Positions 1 to 7,755 of a stretch of DNA of 64,000 bases are shown piece by piece. Position 1 is the first letter of the stretch. The number at the start of each line of letters is the position of its first letter. Location of the stretch: positions 2,790,001 to 2,854,000 of the forward strand of contig NZ_CP036278.1 in NCBI RefSeq assembly GCF_007748035.1. Direction: 5' to 3'. Source of the stretch: Aeoliella mucimassa (GTDB lineage Bacteria; Planctomycetota; Planctomycetia; Pirellulales; Lacipirellulaceae). Below the pieces are notes generated by a model, which saw only the letters and a list, made by a program, of their open reading frames with translations, had not been told where the DNA came from and did no database searches. Both the position numbers and the translations under genes were made by a program.

Positions 1-532
1 TGGTTTCCCAGTCGGGCACGTTGTGGTTCTTGCCGAACCAGGCATTCATATAGCCATACTCGCGAAGCACCTCGGCCACAGTGGCGGTCGAGTCGGGGAT
101 GATGCCGTCGTAGCCCGGGAATCCGGTGCCCGCTTCGCCAATCACACCGCTGCCGACCGAGTGGTGATTTCGACCCGTGAGCAACGCCGCGCGGGTGGGG
201 GAGCAGAGCGCGGTGGTGTGAAAGCGGTTGTAAACCAGCCCGTTGCGAGCCACGCGGTCGAGTGTAGGAGTGGGGATGCCACCGCCGAACGTCCCCATTT
301 GCCCAAAGCCACAGTCGTCGATGAGCACGATCAGAATGTTGGGGGCGTCTTCCAGGCCATAGGTCGCAGGAATCTTGAGCTTCGGCTTGACTGCAGTCGA
401 GTCCTGGTAGGTCAAACCAATCTTGCCTTCAAAGGCCTGCGCGGGCCGAGGCAGTGATTCTTGGGCGGTGCTCGTACTGGCGAGTAAACAAGCCAGGGCC
501 AGGGTGGTAGCGAACGCTAGATAACGAAGCAT
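1..532 (-). CDS. Arylsulfatase (formylglycine sulfatase), N-terminal part
   Basis: The reading frame starts at an ATG at 532 and runs off the left edge, so only the first 177 residues are visible. Residues 1-23 form a secretion signal (hydrophobic run, then STAQ). Residues 67-73 (ILIVLIDD) carry the first metal-binding aspartates. CSPTRAALLTGR at residue 110 onward is the sulfatase signature, whose Cys is converted to formylglycine by a separate maturase. An AGGA-type ribosome site precedes the start. Sulfatases of this family hydrolyse sulfate esters in the periplasm or outside the cell, and planctomycetes encode many for sulfated polysaccharides. The substrate cannot be read from the sequence. 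Confidence 0.92.
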   Translation of the reverse strand, partial: MLRYLAFATTLALACLLASTSTAQESLPRPAQAFEGKIGLTYQDSTAVKPKLKIPATYGLEDAPNILIVLIDDCGFGQMGTFGGGIPTPTLDRVARNGLVYNRFHTTALCSPTRAALLTGRNHHSVGSGVIGEAGTGFPGYDGIIPDSTATVAEVLREYGYMNAWFGKNHNVPDWET

Positions 533-1258
533 CTCAGGGGTCCTTTCTCGTAGGCGGTAGCACTCGTCTCCTTGGGGAAGAACGTGAAACTTCGGGCGAT
601 CACGTTTTGTGATCGAAACGCTTACTTCTACACGCAGAGATTGAACTACCAGCTCACGAAAGCGAGTCGTCGGTGATTCCTCGTCGTCACCAAAAACAAG
701 CGTACCGCAGTGGGGCTTCCGCTGGTCGATCCATTGTGTTCCTTCGTTGTCTCCGTGCGGCAATGTAGAATCGACCAGCCACAATGAACGTTGGTTGCCA
801 GGCGAGGCTGGCACAGGAATCGAATAGTCGTGTTGGGGATCCTTTGTAAGTGGCACTTCTCCCAAGGTGCCACCTCATCCGCCTATCACTTTCCCTGAAT
901 ATACCTTTCGCGAAGGCGATTACCAGCTTCTACTTCGTGAAGTTTGTGAGAAGTAATGCCAAAAAGGGAATTCTTAGCATCCAGCATGCCACCCTAAAAA
1001 CGTTTGCGATTTGCCAATGGTGGTGACTCCTTGCAACACTCGATTTCACAACATGACTTGCCGCTCCGGTGCCCTTTTTGCGGAAACCTAGGCGACAAAA
1101 GCAGACGAAAGTTTGGCCTGAGCAGCTGGCCCTGCTATATTGACCCCCACCAGCGCGTGGGCGAACGCCCCTTCGATTAGCTGGTTGCTCATCTCTTTGG
1201 TAGCCGCTTGGCGGGGGGCTATCGTTGGTACTCGTTCTGTTTTGCCGGGGAAGAACTC
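533..1258. other. Intergenic region with two hairpins
   Basis: About 725 bases lie between the divergent sulfatase and PEP-CTERM genes. I see no convincing gene. Two perfect hairpins stand out: arms CGATCAC/GTGATCG at 597-615, close upstream of the sulfatase gene, and arms GTGGCAC/GTGCCAC around 850-873. The first sits where an operator or leader element could act on the sulfatase gene. Short minus-strand frames at 646-878 overlap each other and have no recognisable product. Confidence 0.4.
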
Positions 1259-2467
1259 ATGAGACTGCGACCAACCTTTGCGTTCGTCTTACTGGGAGTG
1301 CTGGCAAGTGGTCAAACGCTGGCCGGTACGATGGCCAGCTTTACCCCACTGGGAGTCGTTCCGCTCGACTTTCCCTACAGTTATGGCACCGGGCTCAGTG
1401 CTGATGGCCAAACCGCCTTTGCCTATAGCGCGTACAACCGTAGTGGCAGCGGACTCAACAGTAACATGCCGGTGCGTTGGACGGAGTCACAGGGCCTTGA
1501 GGAATTGGTCGACCGTAGTCGCGGCATCTCGGGCGTCACCACCCGCAGTAATTCGGATGGAACTGCCTTGGTGGGGTACAACACGAACGCGGGAGCCAGC
1601 GGGCGGACTTTGCCTTTCCTCTGGACCGCCGATTCCGGCTACGTAGAGCTCGGACTACCTCACCCGTTGGCCACTTTTTCGTTTGCATTTGATGTAACCG
1701 ACGACGCATCCACCGTGGTCGGCTCTTACAATCGCAATGGAACACGGATCCCGTTGTACTGGACCGAGTCGGGTGGGTACCAACTGGTCGAACTCCCCGC
1801 TGGCTATGGTTCCACTCACTTCTATGGGGTCTCCGACGATGGATCGGTGGTGATCGGTCACTCTGTCTCGATGGCGCAGGCATTTCGGTGGACCGATTCC
1901 AACGGCTTCGAACTACTAAGCACCCTCGGCGACGACGGAGGCTTCGTCGCCAGCCAGGCCCGGAACCTAAGTGCTGATGGTTCCGTGATCGTGGGCTCTG
2001 GCGAATTGTCCGAAGGCGATATGGCTTTTCGTTGGACCGCCGAAACCGGCATGCAACCACTCGGGGCGGTCACCGACGAACTGGTTGCCACCGGGGCGTT
2101 TGCCGTGTCGGGCGATGGCAACGTGGTGGGGGGCTCTGGGCGCACTGCTAGCGGTGTCGAAGGGTGGATTTGGGACGAAACCCATGGCGTGCAAAGCTTG
2201 CGTCAGCTGCTGGTGGATCAAGGAGTCGATATGGACGACTGGATCATTTCCGAGGTCAATGCGCTCTCCTACGATGGTTCGGTCGTGGTTGGCACCGCGG
2301 CGAGTGCTAGCCGCCAGCGAAACGAGGCGTTCATCGCCACGCTCGGGACCAAGGTCCCCGAACCACCATCGGCGTTTCTGTTGCTGGCAACAGTTGGGGG
2401 ACTTGCGATCGTCGGTCGTAATCGCTCGCGACAATTCTCGTCGCAGTCCGTAAGTACCCCTCGCTAG
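1259..2467 (+). CDS. PEP-CTERM protein with HAF-type repeats
   Basis: This 402-residue exported protein begins at the ATG at 1259, preceded by a GGGGAAGAA ribosome site. An upstream in-frame start at 1208 would put 17 residues before the signal peptide, so I rejected it. Residues 1-22 are a signal peptide ending near QTLAG. The body holds about six repeats with the core RWT-x3-G or WT-x3-G-x3-L (for example FRWTDSNGFELL and FRWTAETGMQPLG), as in the HAF family of extracellular repeats. The C-terminus has the VPEP motif, a hydrophobic helix and an Arg-rich tail (RNRSRQ), which is the PEP-CTERM sorting signal read by exosortase/archaeosortase-type systems. The protein is probably surface-anchored or part of the extracellular matrix. 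Its ligand is unknown. Confidence 0.88.
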   Translation: MRLRPTFAFVLLGVLASGQTLAGTMASFTPLGVVPLDFPYSYGTGLSADGQTAFAYSAYNRSGSGLNSNMPVRWTESQGLEELVDRSRGISGVTTRSNSDGTALVGYNTNAGASGRTLPFLWTADSGYVELGLPHPLATFSFAFDVTDDASTVVGSYNRNGTRIPLYWTESGGYQLVELPAGYGSTHFYGVSDDGSVVIGHSVSMAQAFRWTDSNGFELLSTLGDDGGFVASQARNLSADGSVIVGSGELSEGDMAFRWTAETGMQPLGAVTDELVATGAFAVSGDGNVVGGSGRTASGVEGWIWDETHGVQSLRQLLVDQGVDMDDWIISEVNALSYDGSVVVGTAASASRQRNEAFIATLGTKVPEPPSAFLLLATVGGLAIVGRNRSRQFSSQSVSTPR

Positions 2468-2499
2468 GCATCATCTGCGGGCCCAATGTTATTTCCTGG

Positions 2500-3016
2500 A
2501 TGGTTCCACTTTTCGCTGGGAAATGGCCACCTGTGGTGTTCTAATGGACAGGTGGCAAAGGCTGTTGGCTATCAGCTTTCGGCTGTTGTCTTTTTTAGTG
2601 ATTGGAGGTGAATCAAATGTAATGCTTTTTTAAAGTCAGACTACTAGCGACGCGCAGGCGATTGGTTGCTTGCGTGGGCGTTCGCTGCTGCGCTTGTGTC
2701 AAAGCTGTAGGCTTTAGGCTGTAAGCGATAGGCTAGATCTTTCAGTCGCTGGAAGCTCCCTCAAGATGACATTTCTACATCCAACTCCCAACCCAAAATA
2801 GTTTCCCACCCATGGGAATCTATTCTGGGCACTTTCCGTGGAGGTGTTGATGCAACTTGTTACTGGTAAACGACTTGCGGTACTTTCCCACTGCGAAAAT
2901 AGATTCCCACTCGATGCGTTTTGGGAAATGGGAATCTATTCGCAGCCGAAAACCACTGGTTTTGTAGAGCCGGCGGAGATTCAATTTTCCCATCGGTGGG
3001 AAAATTGGGAATCTAT
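2500..3016 (+). repeat. Dispersed repeat, copy A, with nested palindromes
   Basis: This stretch matches 56079-56603 in the opposite orientation over about 520 bases. The match is patchy on the left and nearly gap-free from about 2830 to 3016. Within it the 12-mer TGGGAATCTATT and its complement recur as inverted pairs: 2797-2808 with 2813-2824 (one mismatch) and 2898-2909 with 2929-2940 (perfect). CAATTTTCCCA/TGGGAAAATTG pairs at 2982-3007, followed by another TGGGAATCTAT. An 87-codon frame (2838-3101) runs through it, but differences from the other copy mostly change amino acids, so coding is doubtful. It may be a MITE-like or REP-like mobile or structural element. It ends about 110 bases before the truncated kinase gene. 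Confidence 0.8.
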
Positions 3017-3126
3017 CCCAGTGGCTAGGGAGATTGCAGGATTCGTGCTGATTCTCGAAAGCGCAGGCAGTAGCTGGTGTTTCGAGAGGCCGGCGGGTTG
3101 ATGCACTTCCATCAGTTGGGGGAGTT

Positions 3127-4011
3127 TTGGATATCGCAGCCGGCATCGCCCACGAGATCAACACGCCGATGCAGTTTGTGCAGGACAACGTCGCTTACGT
3201 GGAACAGGTGCTCGAACGGGTAAACGAAGTGATCCGCTGCTACGAATCGCAGCTTACCGACGACGACCCGATAGCTTGGAAGCAACGCCGACTTACGATC
3301 GACGAGATGATTCGTGATTGCGGCTGTAATCACGTCCGACTGCAGATTGAAGAAGCGGTGGCCGAATGCCATCTCGGCATCCAGCGAGTCGTCTCGATCG
3401 TGAAAGCGATGAAGATGTTCTCGCATCCTGGCAACGAAGGTCGGGTGTTGATCGACTTGAATGAGGCGATCGATATGGCGATCACCATCTCTCGAACTCG
3501 TTGGAAATACGCAGCGAAAGTGAAGCTCGATCTTGATCGCGAGTTGCAGCCAGTCTCGGTATTCGCATCGGAACTAAATCAGGTGCTTTTGAACCTGGTG
3601 GTAAATGCATGCGATGCGATCGTGTCGAAGTTTGGCGAAGGAGACCAAGGGCAGATCCATATCACCACCCGCAGCACCGAAACGGAAGTAGTGATTGAGA
3701 TTCGAGACAACGGATGCGGCATACCCACCGAAGCTCAACATCGGGTGTTTGACCAGTTCTTTACAACGAAAGAGGTTGGCAAAGGTACTGGACAAGGATT
3801 GGCCTTGTGCCGCAACGTGATTGTAAAGATGCACGGCGGTACCTTGCGTTTTGAGAGTGAGGTGGGGCAAGGCACCACCTTCTACATTGGCTTGCCCAAG
3901 GCAGTTGAGCAGACAGGCAGCGAGCAGGTATCCGAGGTGGATGCCAATAGCACGGTGGTAGGGGAAGTTGTAGGCGAAAGCGAAGCGACCTACAGCTTGG
4001 TTGAATCATAA
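3127..4011 (+). CDS. Histidine kinase catalytic core, N-terminally truncated
   Basis: The product has a complete transmitter: H box GIAHEINTPMQFV near residue 7, N box NLVVNACDAI, G1 DNGCGIP, F box FDQFFTTK and G2 GKGTGQGLALC. Such kinases autophosphorylate the H-box histidine and pass the phosphate to a response regulator. There is no sensor, PAS or membrane domain: the H box begins at the seventh codon of a TTG start, and the frame is closed by a TGA at 3049-3051. Intact relatives have a linker and sensor before this point. Repeat copy A ends just upstream, so a rearrangement at the repeat probably removed the 5' half. No response-regulator gene is adjacent. It may be a pseudogene or a soluble kinase fragment. 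Confidence 0.8.
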   Translation: MDIAAGIAHEINTPMQFVQDNVAYVEQVLERVNEVIRCYESQLTDDDPIAWKQRRLTIDEMIRDCGCNHVRLQIEEAVAECHLGIQRVVSIVKAMKMFSHPGNEGRVLIDLNEAIDMAITISRTRWKYAAKVKLDLDRELQPVSVFASELNQVLLNLVVNACDAIVSKFGEGDQGQIHITTRSTETEVVIEIRDNGCGIPTEAQHRVFDQFFTTKEVGKGTGQGLALCRNVIVKMHGGTLRFESEVGQGTTFYIGLPKAVEQTGSEQVSEVDANSTVVGEVVGESEATYSLVES

Positions 4012-4215
4012 ATATCGACAAAGTGGAGTTGTGCTGTAGGGTGCGTCTAGTAAATAAACGCGAGAAATAGTTTGCCGGAAAACGCATGCGGTTTGTGGAT
4101 GAATATGGGGTAAGTCTCTCGTGATAAGACCAGCCCAAAACCGCAGTCGCAACCGATGCGGCATAAACTAGGCTTGAGTATCTAAATCTAGTCTTTCGTG
4201 TGGGGAGGTGGGGCA

Positions 4216-4635
4216 ATGCTAACGGAACGTCAGATATCGATAGTGCAAAGTACCTGGATGCAGGCAGCCCAGCAGGCGGACGCGGTCGCCAAGTTGTTCT
4301 ATACGCGGTTGTTCGAAATCGCGCCAGAAGTGCGACCGTTGTTTAAGGGGGAACTGGAACAGCAGGGGCGGAAGCTCATGGCCATGCTGGCGGTCGCGGT
4401 GAATGGCTTGCCAAAGCTCGATCAGATTGTGCCAGCGGTGCAAGACCTAGGCCGCCGACATCATGAGTATGGCGTAGAAGACGAAGACTACGAATCGGTC
4501 GGCGAAGCACTGCTCTGGACGCTGGAGCAAGGGCTCGGCGAAGCCTTCACGGAAGAAGCAAGGGATGCCTGGACCTTGACCTACACGACGCTAGCCGACG
4601 TGATGAAAGCAGCCGCACCGAGTTCAGCCACATAG
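4216..4635 (+). CDS. Bacterial single-domain globin
   Basis: This 139-residue protein has the length and pattern of bacterial haemoglobins and flavohaemoglobin globin domains. The proximal haem ligand is most likely His82 in LGRRHHEYGV. The helix after it (ESVGEALLWTLEQGLGEAFTE) fits the globin G/H region. I chose the ATG at 4216 because GGAGGTG lies 7 bases upstream. An in-frame start at 4198 lies before that ribosome site. There is no reductase domain. Proteins of this kind bind oxygen or detoxify nitric oxide in the cytoplasm. The nrfHA genes 3 kb downstream make a role in nitrosative or low-oxygen metabolism plausible, but this is inference only. Confidence 0.88.
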   Translation: MLTERQISIVQSTWMQAAQQADAVAKLFYTRLFEIAPEVRPLFKGELEQQGRKLMAMLAVAVNGLPKLDQIVPAVQDLGRRHHEYGVEDEDYESVGEALLWTLEQGLGEAFTEEARDAWTLTYTTLADVMKAAAPSSAT

Positions 4636-4644
4636 GAAATGCCC

Positions 4645-4672
4645 CGGACCAGGTAGTGATGCACGTGGTCCG
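4645..4672. terminator. Hairpin between convergent genes
   Basis: Arms CGGACCA and TGGTCCG pair across a 14-base loop in the 65-base gap between the convergent globin and porin genes. There is no strong T tract on either side, so factor-independent termination is uncertain. Its position makes it a candidate shared terminator. Confidence 0.45.
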
Positions 4673-4700
4673 AGGCCGAGTGAATCGACGTCACGCGACG

Positions 4701-6299
4701 TCAGAAATTGAGTTCCCACTGCGTGTAGAAGAAATCGGCATCGGTAGCCCCGGCGACTGGGGTAATCTTGTTACCCGCCCAAAAGTAGGAGTAACCGAAT
4801 AGAATGTTCGACCGTGGAGTGAACTTGTATTGAACTGTCGCGTCGAGTTCATCGCCCCAGTCTTTACTGGAAGTGCTTTGGGTAGGTGTTCCGCCGATCG
4901 ATGGCACAATATCGCCAGCTGTATTCGACATCAAGTGATAGTACCAGAACAGCAGGCTCACCTTCTCATGAGGTGTCATGGTTAGCAGTAAGTTGGGCGA
5001 TTCGATGTTTGCTCTTTGAGTTGCATCAATGAATCCCAAGTACTTATGGGCGAGTGGAAATAGCTGGTTGTAACGATTGAAGTCGCCATCGGCAGAATTG
5101 CCCGATGCATAATCGTAATAGAACCAAATGGTAGGTTTCCACTTCATGTCGAGTTTGCGACCAATACCAGCAGTTGCAAAACCCGCAGAGTGATTCGCGC
5201 CGATGCCGCTCTGGCGGCCAAACTGTGGTCCACCTTCGAACTCGTAAAGCCAATCTCCTTGAGATCCAGAGATCCGGAGACCTAGCGTGTGAAGCGAAAA
5301 GTCGCGACTGCCGGCCGCATTGCTACCGAGGGCGCGGTCGTCGTCGTATCCCAGGTAATACATGTCGACGGTTGCGTTCTCGAGACCACTATAGACACCA
5401 TAAACGCCGTAGAAACGCTGGTTGTAATCGGCCTGGTCAAGATCGGTGTCGTCGACAGGAACATAGTTGGTAAAGAAGGTATCAATCGACCAATCGCACT
5501 CGTTGTACATGATCTTCACGCCCTCAAAGGTGCGGCGGGTATTCGCCCAATCGAGTGGCGAGACAACACGCTGCGATCCATAGAGGAGTTCCTGGCGGCC
5601 TACTCGAACAGCCGTGCTATCGGTTACCGCAACATCGACGAACAGATTAAGAAAATCACCGTAGTTGTCGTCGATAGCTCGTGGAATATAGAGATCGGAC
5701 GTCGAGACATCGGCATAAATGCCTTCGGCGTACAGCCGCACCCGGTCGGAGACCTTCCAGTTGGTGTACAGTCGTAGTCGAGTTAACAGAAAGTCGGTTT
5801 CGGTGTCCTGGAAACGGCTGGTTTCGGGCAGTTGCCCCATGCCCTGCTCGTGGTGATATCGCAGGCGCAGTTGCCCACCAACGTCCACGGTTCCCCATTG
5901 ACCACAACGATCCACCGGCATGAGTTTCAAACAGTCACCTAAGCAGCAACCATGGTATGCCGGATCGTTCAAATAGTTGAAATCATTCGCGTAAAACAAT
6001 CCCTTGTGACTTGTAGCACAAGGTGACGGAGATGCTGAACGCTTCTGTACGCACTGGCTGCATTCGCAGAAACCCGCATCGCTGGACTCAGGAGAACAGC
6101 TATCGCAGCAACTAAACCCCACAGAATGGTACGAAGTGTATTCAACGGTGTCCTGGGGCGCGTTGGATACAGATTCGATTACAGGGTACCGCGCCGGATA
6201 ACCCAGGCCATGCTCGGCTGCCTGACTGCTAGCAGTTAATGCAGCGCACCAGCAGCAGAGTAACAATCGGAACGAGTAGTGGCCAGATTTCGCAGGCAT
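4701..6299 (-). CDS. Alginate-export-type outer-membrane porin with Cys-rich N-terminus
   Basis: The 532-residue product has a signal peptide (residues 1-28), then about 110 residues rich in cysteine (clusters SCCDSC, CECSQC and CCLGDC), then a barrel of alternating strands from about residue 140 that ends in an aromatic residue (QWELNF), as outer-membrane barrels do. The motif VGRQELLYGSQRVV and the strand spacing resemble the alginate-export (AlgE-like) family common in planctomycetes, where it probably serves uptake or export of anionic sugars. The Cys-rich stretch is absent from classical AlgE and may form a disulfide-stabilised plug or a metal site. The gene is monocistronic and has a leader hairpin just upstream. 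Confidence 0.82.
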   Translation of the reverse strand: MPAKSGHYSFRLLLCCWCAALTASSQAAEHGLGYPARYPVIESVSNAPQDTVEYTSYHSVGFSCCDSCSPESSDAGFCECSQCVQKRSASPSPCATSHKGLFYANDFNYLNDPAYHGCCLGDCLKLMPVDRCGQWGTVDVGGQLRLRYHHEQGMGQLPETSRFQDTETDFLLTRLRLYTNWKVSDRVRLYAEGIYADVSTSDLYIPRAIDDNYGDFLNLFVDVAVTDSTAVRVGRQELLYGSQRVVSPLDWANTRRTFEGVKIMYNECDWSIDTFFTNYVPVDDTDLDQADYNQRFYGVYGVYSGLENATVDMYYLGYDDDRALGSNAAGSRDFSLHTLGLRISGSQGDWLYEFEGGPQFGRQSGIGANHSAGFATAGIGRKLDMKWKPTIWFYYDYASGNSADGDFNRYNQLFPLAHKYLGFIDATQRANIESPNLLLTMTPHEKVSLLFWYYHLMSNTAGDIVPSIGGTPTQSTSSKDWGDELDATVQYKFTPRSNILFGYSYFWAGNKITPVAGATDADFFYTQWELNF

Positions 6300-6336
6300 T
6301 CTGGGTTCTCGATGGAAAAATGCAGACCGGTAGCTA

Positions 6337-6369
6337 CTGGCAGTGAGGCAAACGCTCGCTCACTGCCAG
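6337..6369. promoter_or_regulatory. Perfect 11-bp-stem hairpin in the porin leader
   Basis: Arms CTGGCAGTGAG and CTCACTGCCAG pair perfectly around an 11-base loop, 38 to 70 bases upstream of the porin start on the minus strand. The site could be an operator palindrome or an RNA hairpin in the 5' leader. No T tract follows, so it is not an obvious terminator. Confidence 0.45.
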
Positions 6370-6705
6370 ATGGGGTACTAGTAAGTGCTGTCTCTTGGTT
6401 TCGGTTAACTGAGAGAGCTTTCCGGAAAGAAAGAGGATCTGCCGGTAAGGTCTAACATCCCCAGAACGCACAGCGTTGAGATCGGTCAGTTGACAGGTGG
6501 AGATTGGACGTTGTCCAGTAGCTATCTATCGAGTGAAAGGTGAGTTAGGTAGTTGTCGTTTGGTATTATTTGTCGTGAACATTTCGAAGAGGGGGTGTTG
6601 CGACTTTGCGATACGTGAGATAAGCAAGTTTCTGCAGCGGAGTGGGGAGTATCTTGCTCCATTGAGTGCTTACATCGGCTAAGAGAATGCTGGAAAGGAA
6701 TATCC
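6370..6705. other. Intergenic region without a recognised gene
   Basis: About 335 bases separate the porin leader hairpin from the cupin gene. Two 61-codon frames on opposite strands (around 6497-6707) overlap almost fully, and neither resembles a known protein. I therefore treat the stretch as non-coding and presume it holds the divergent promoters. Confidence 0.4.
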
Positions 6706-7038
6706 ATGGACTACACTGCCATCATGAATGTCGCCGGTGAGGTAGACTTCGCGACCGACAGCACCGTAAGTCGAACGATTCATCAAGACGATAGTTCCAA
6801 AGCGGTATTGTTTGCCTTCGATGCGAAACAGGAGCTGTCAGAGCATACCGCAGCCATGCCGGCGGTGCTGTTGTTCATCGAAGGCCAGGCGAGAGTCTCG
6901 CTAGGCGACGAAACTCTCGAAGCCACCGCTGGCACGTTTATCCATATGGCTCCCCATCTTCCTCACAGTATTTCTGCTGAAGTGCCGACGAAAATGTTGC
7001 TGCTCCTAATGAAAGCTTCAAAAAGCAAACCGTCATAG
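6706..7038 (+). CDS. Small cupin-fold protein
   Basis: The 110-residue product is a single cupin barrel. The first cupin block is degenerate (AKQELSEHTAAMPAVLLFIEGQARVSLGDE, with a single His and no HxH pair), followed by GTFIHMAPHLPHSISA with two histidines. Cupins of this size bind a metal or small ligand, or act as sensors or isomerases. The substrate cannot be told. AAAGGA lies 8 bases before the ATG. It lies just upstream of nrfHA in the same direction, but a promoter in the gap (7106-7134) suggests separate transcription. Confidence 0.8.
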   Translation: MDYTAIMNVAGEVDFATDSTVSRTIHQDDSSKAVLFAFDAKQELSEHTAAMPAVLLFIEGQARVSLGDETLEATAGTFIHMAPHLPHSISAEVPTKMLLLLMKASKSKPS

Positions 7039-7105
7039 AAAACGCGTTGAATCCTGGCACGCGAGTTGCCCAGCAGGAGATGGTTGTAAACTTGTAGCCG
7101 CGTTG

Positions 7106-7134
7106 TTGTCGGTAGTTAAAAGTTGAGGTATACT
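7106..7134 (+). promoter_or_regulatory. Sigma-70-type promoter for nrfHA
   Basis: A -35 box TTGTCG at 7106-7111 and a -10 box TATACT at 7129-7134 are separated by exactly 17 bases. Transcription would begin near 7141, giving a leader of about 85 bases before the nrfH ATG at 7228. It lies in the only gap between the cupin gene and nrfH. Confidence 0.6.
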
Positions 7135-7227
7135 GCCGCGCAACGACGATGTGTCTAATCCGTGGTCAACCACCGCTCAGTACATCGAGTTGCCTTTTCT
7201 AAAATATATCTCGGGGTATCTCTTTTC

Positions 7228-7752
7228 ATGTCGCGCCGTAAGAGTCGAGCAAAGGAGCGATCGACGAAACCCACGGGCTGGCGGATGCCGGTGCTCGTGG
7301 CAGCCACATTTGGGGTACTCGGCGGACTGGGGGTATTCACTTTTGGCTATGGCGAGGGTTACGCCTACTTGGGGAACGATCCTCAGAGTTGCGCCAACTG
7401 TCACGTGATGCAGGAGTCGTACGATTCCTGGGTTAAATCAAGTCATCATGCGGTTGCCGTATGCAACGACTGTCATACGCCACACGATAGCTACGCCGCG
7501 AAGTATTTGACCAAAGCCGACAACGGATTCTTCCATTCGCTTGCTTTTACTACTGGTAACTTCAAGGATCCCATTCAGATCAAGCAGCGCAACAGCAAAG
7601 TGGTTCAGGCATCTTGTCTGCACTGTCATCAGGATCTTGTGAATCACATGCTCCCGCTCCATGAGGGCGACGACATGCTCAGCTGTGTGCATTGTCATGC
7701 AAGTGTGGGGCACTCGCAGTCTATCGCACCTCGACGCTATGAAGGATATTGA
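7228..7752 (+). CDS. nrfH: Cytochrome c nitrite reductase small subunit NrfH (tetrahaem)
   Basis: This 174-residue NapC/NirT-type quinol dehydrogenase carries electrons from menaquinol to NrfA in the periplasm. It has one N-terminal membrane anchor (residues 21-40) and four CxxCH haem sites: C55-H59 (CANCHVM), C79-H83, C130-H134 and C153-H157. The CxxCHxM form of haem 1, where Met serves as ligand, is typical of NrfH. A GTG start at 7162 would add 22 residues without a ribosome site, so I prefer the ATG at 7228, just before the basic stretch and the anchor. nrfA follows after three bases, so the two are co-transcribed and form the usual NrfHA complex. Confidence 0.93.
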   Translation: MSRRKSRAKERSTKPTGWRMPVLVAATFGVLGGLGVFTFGYGEGYAYLGNDPQSCANCHVMQESYDSWVKSSHHAVAVCNDCHTPHDSYAAKYLTKADNGFFHSLAFTTGNFKDPIQIKQRNSKVVQASCLHCHQDLVNHMLPLHEGDDMLSCVHCHASVGHSQSIAPRRYEGY

Positions 7753-7755
7753 TCG

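Noticed and set aside
6497-6707. Two 61-codon frames on opposite strands
   Set aside because: They overlap almost completely, lack ribosome sites and resemble nothing known.
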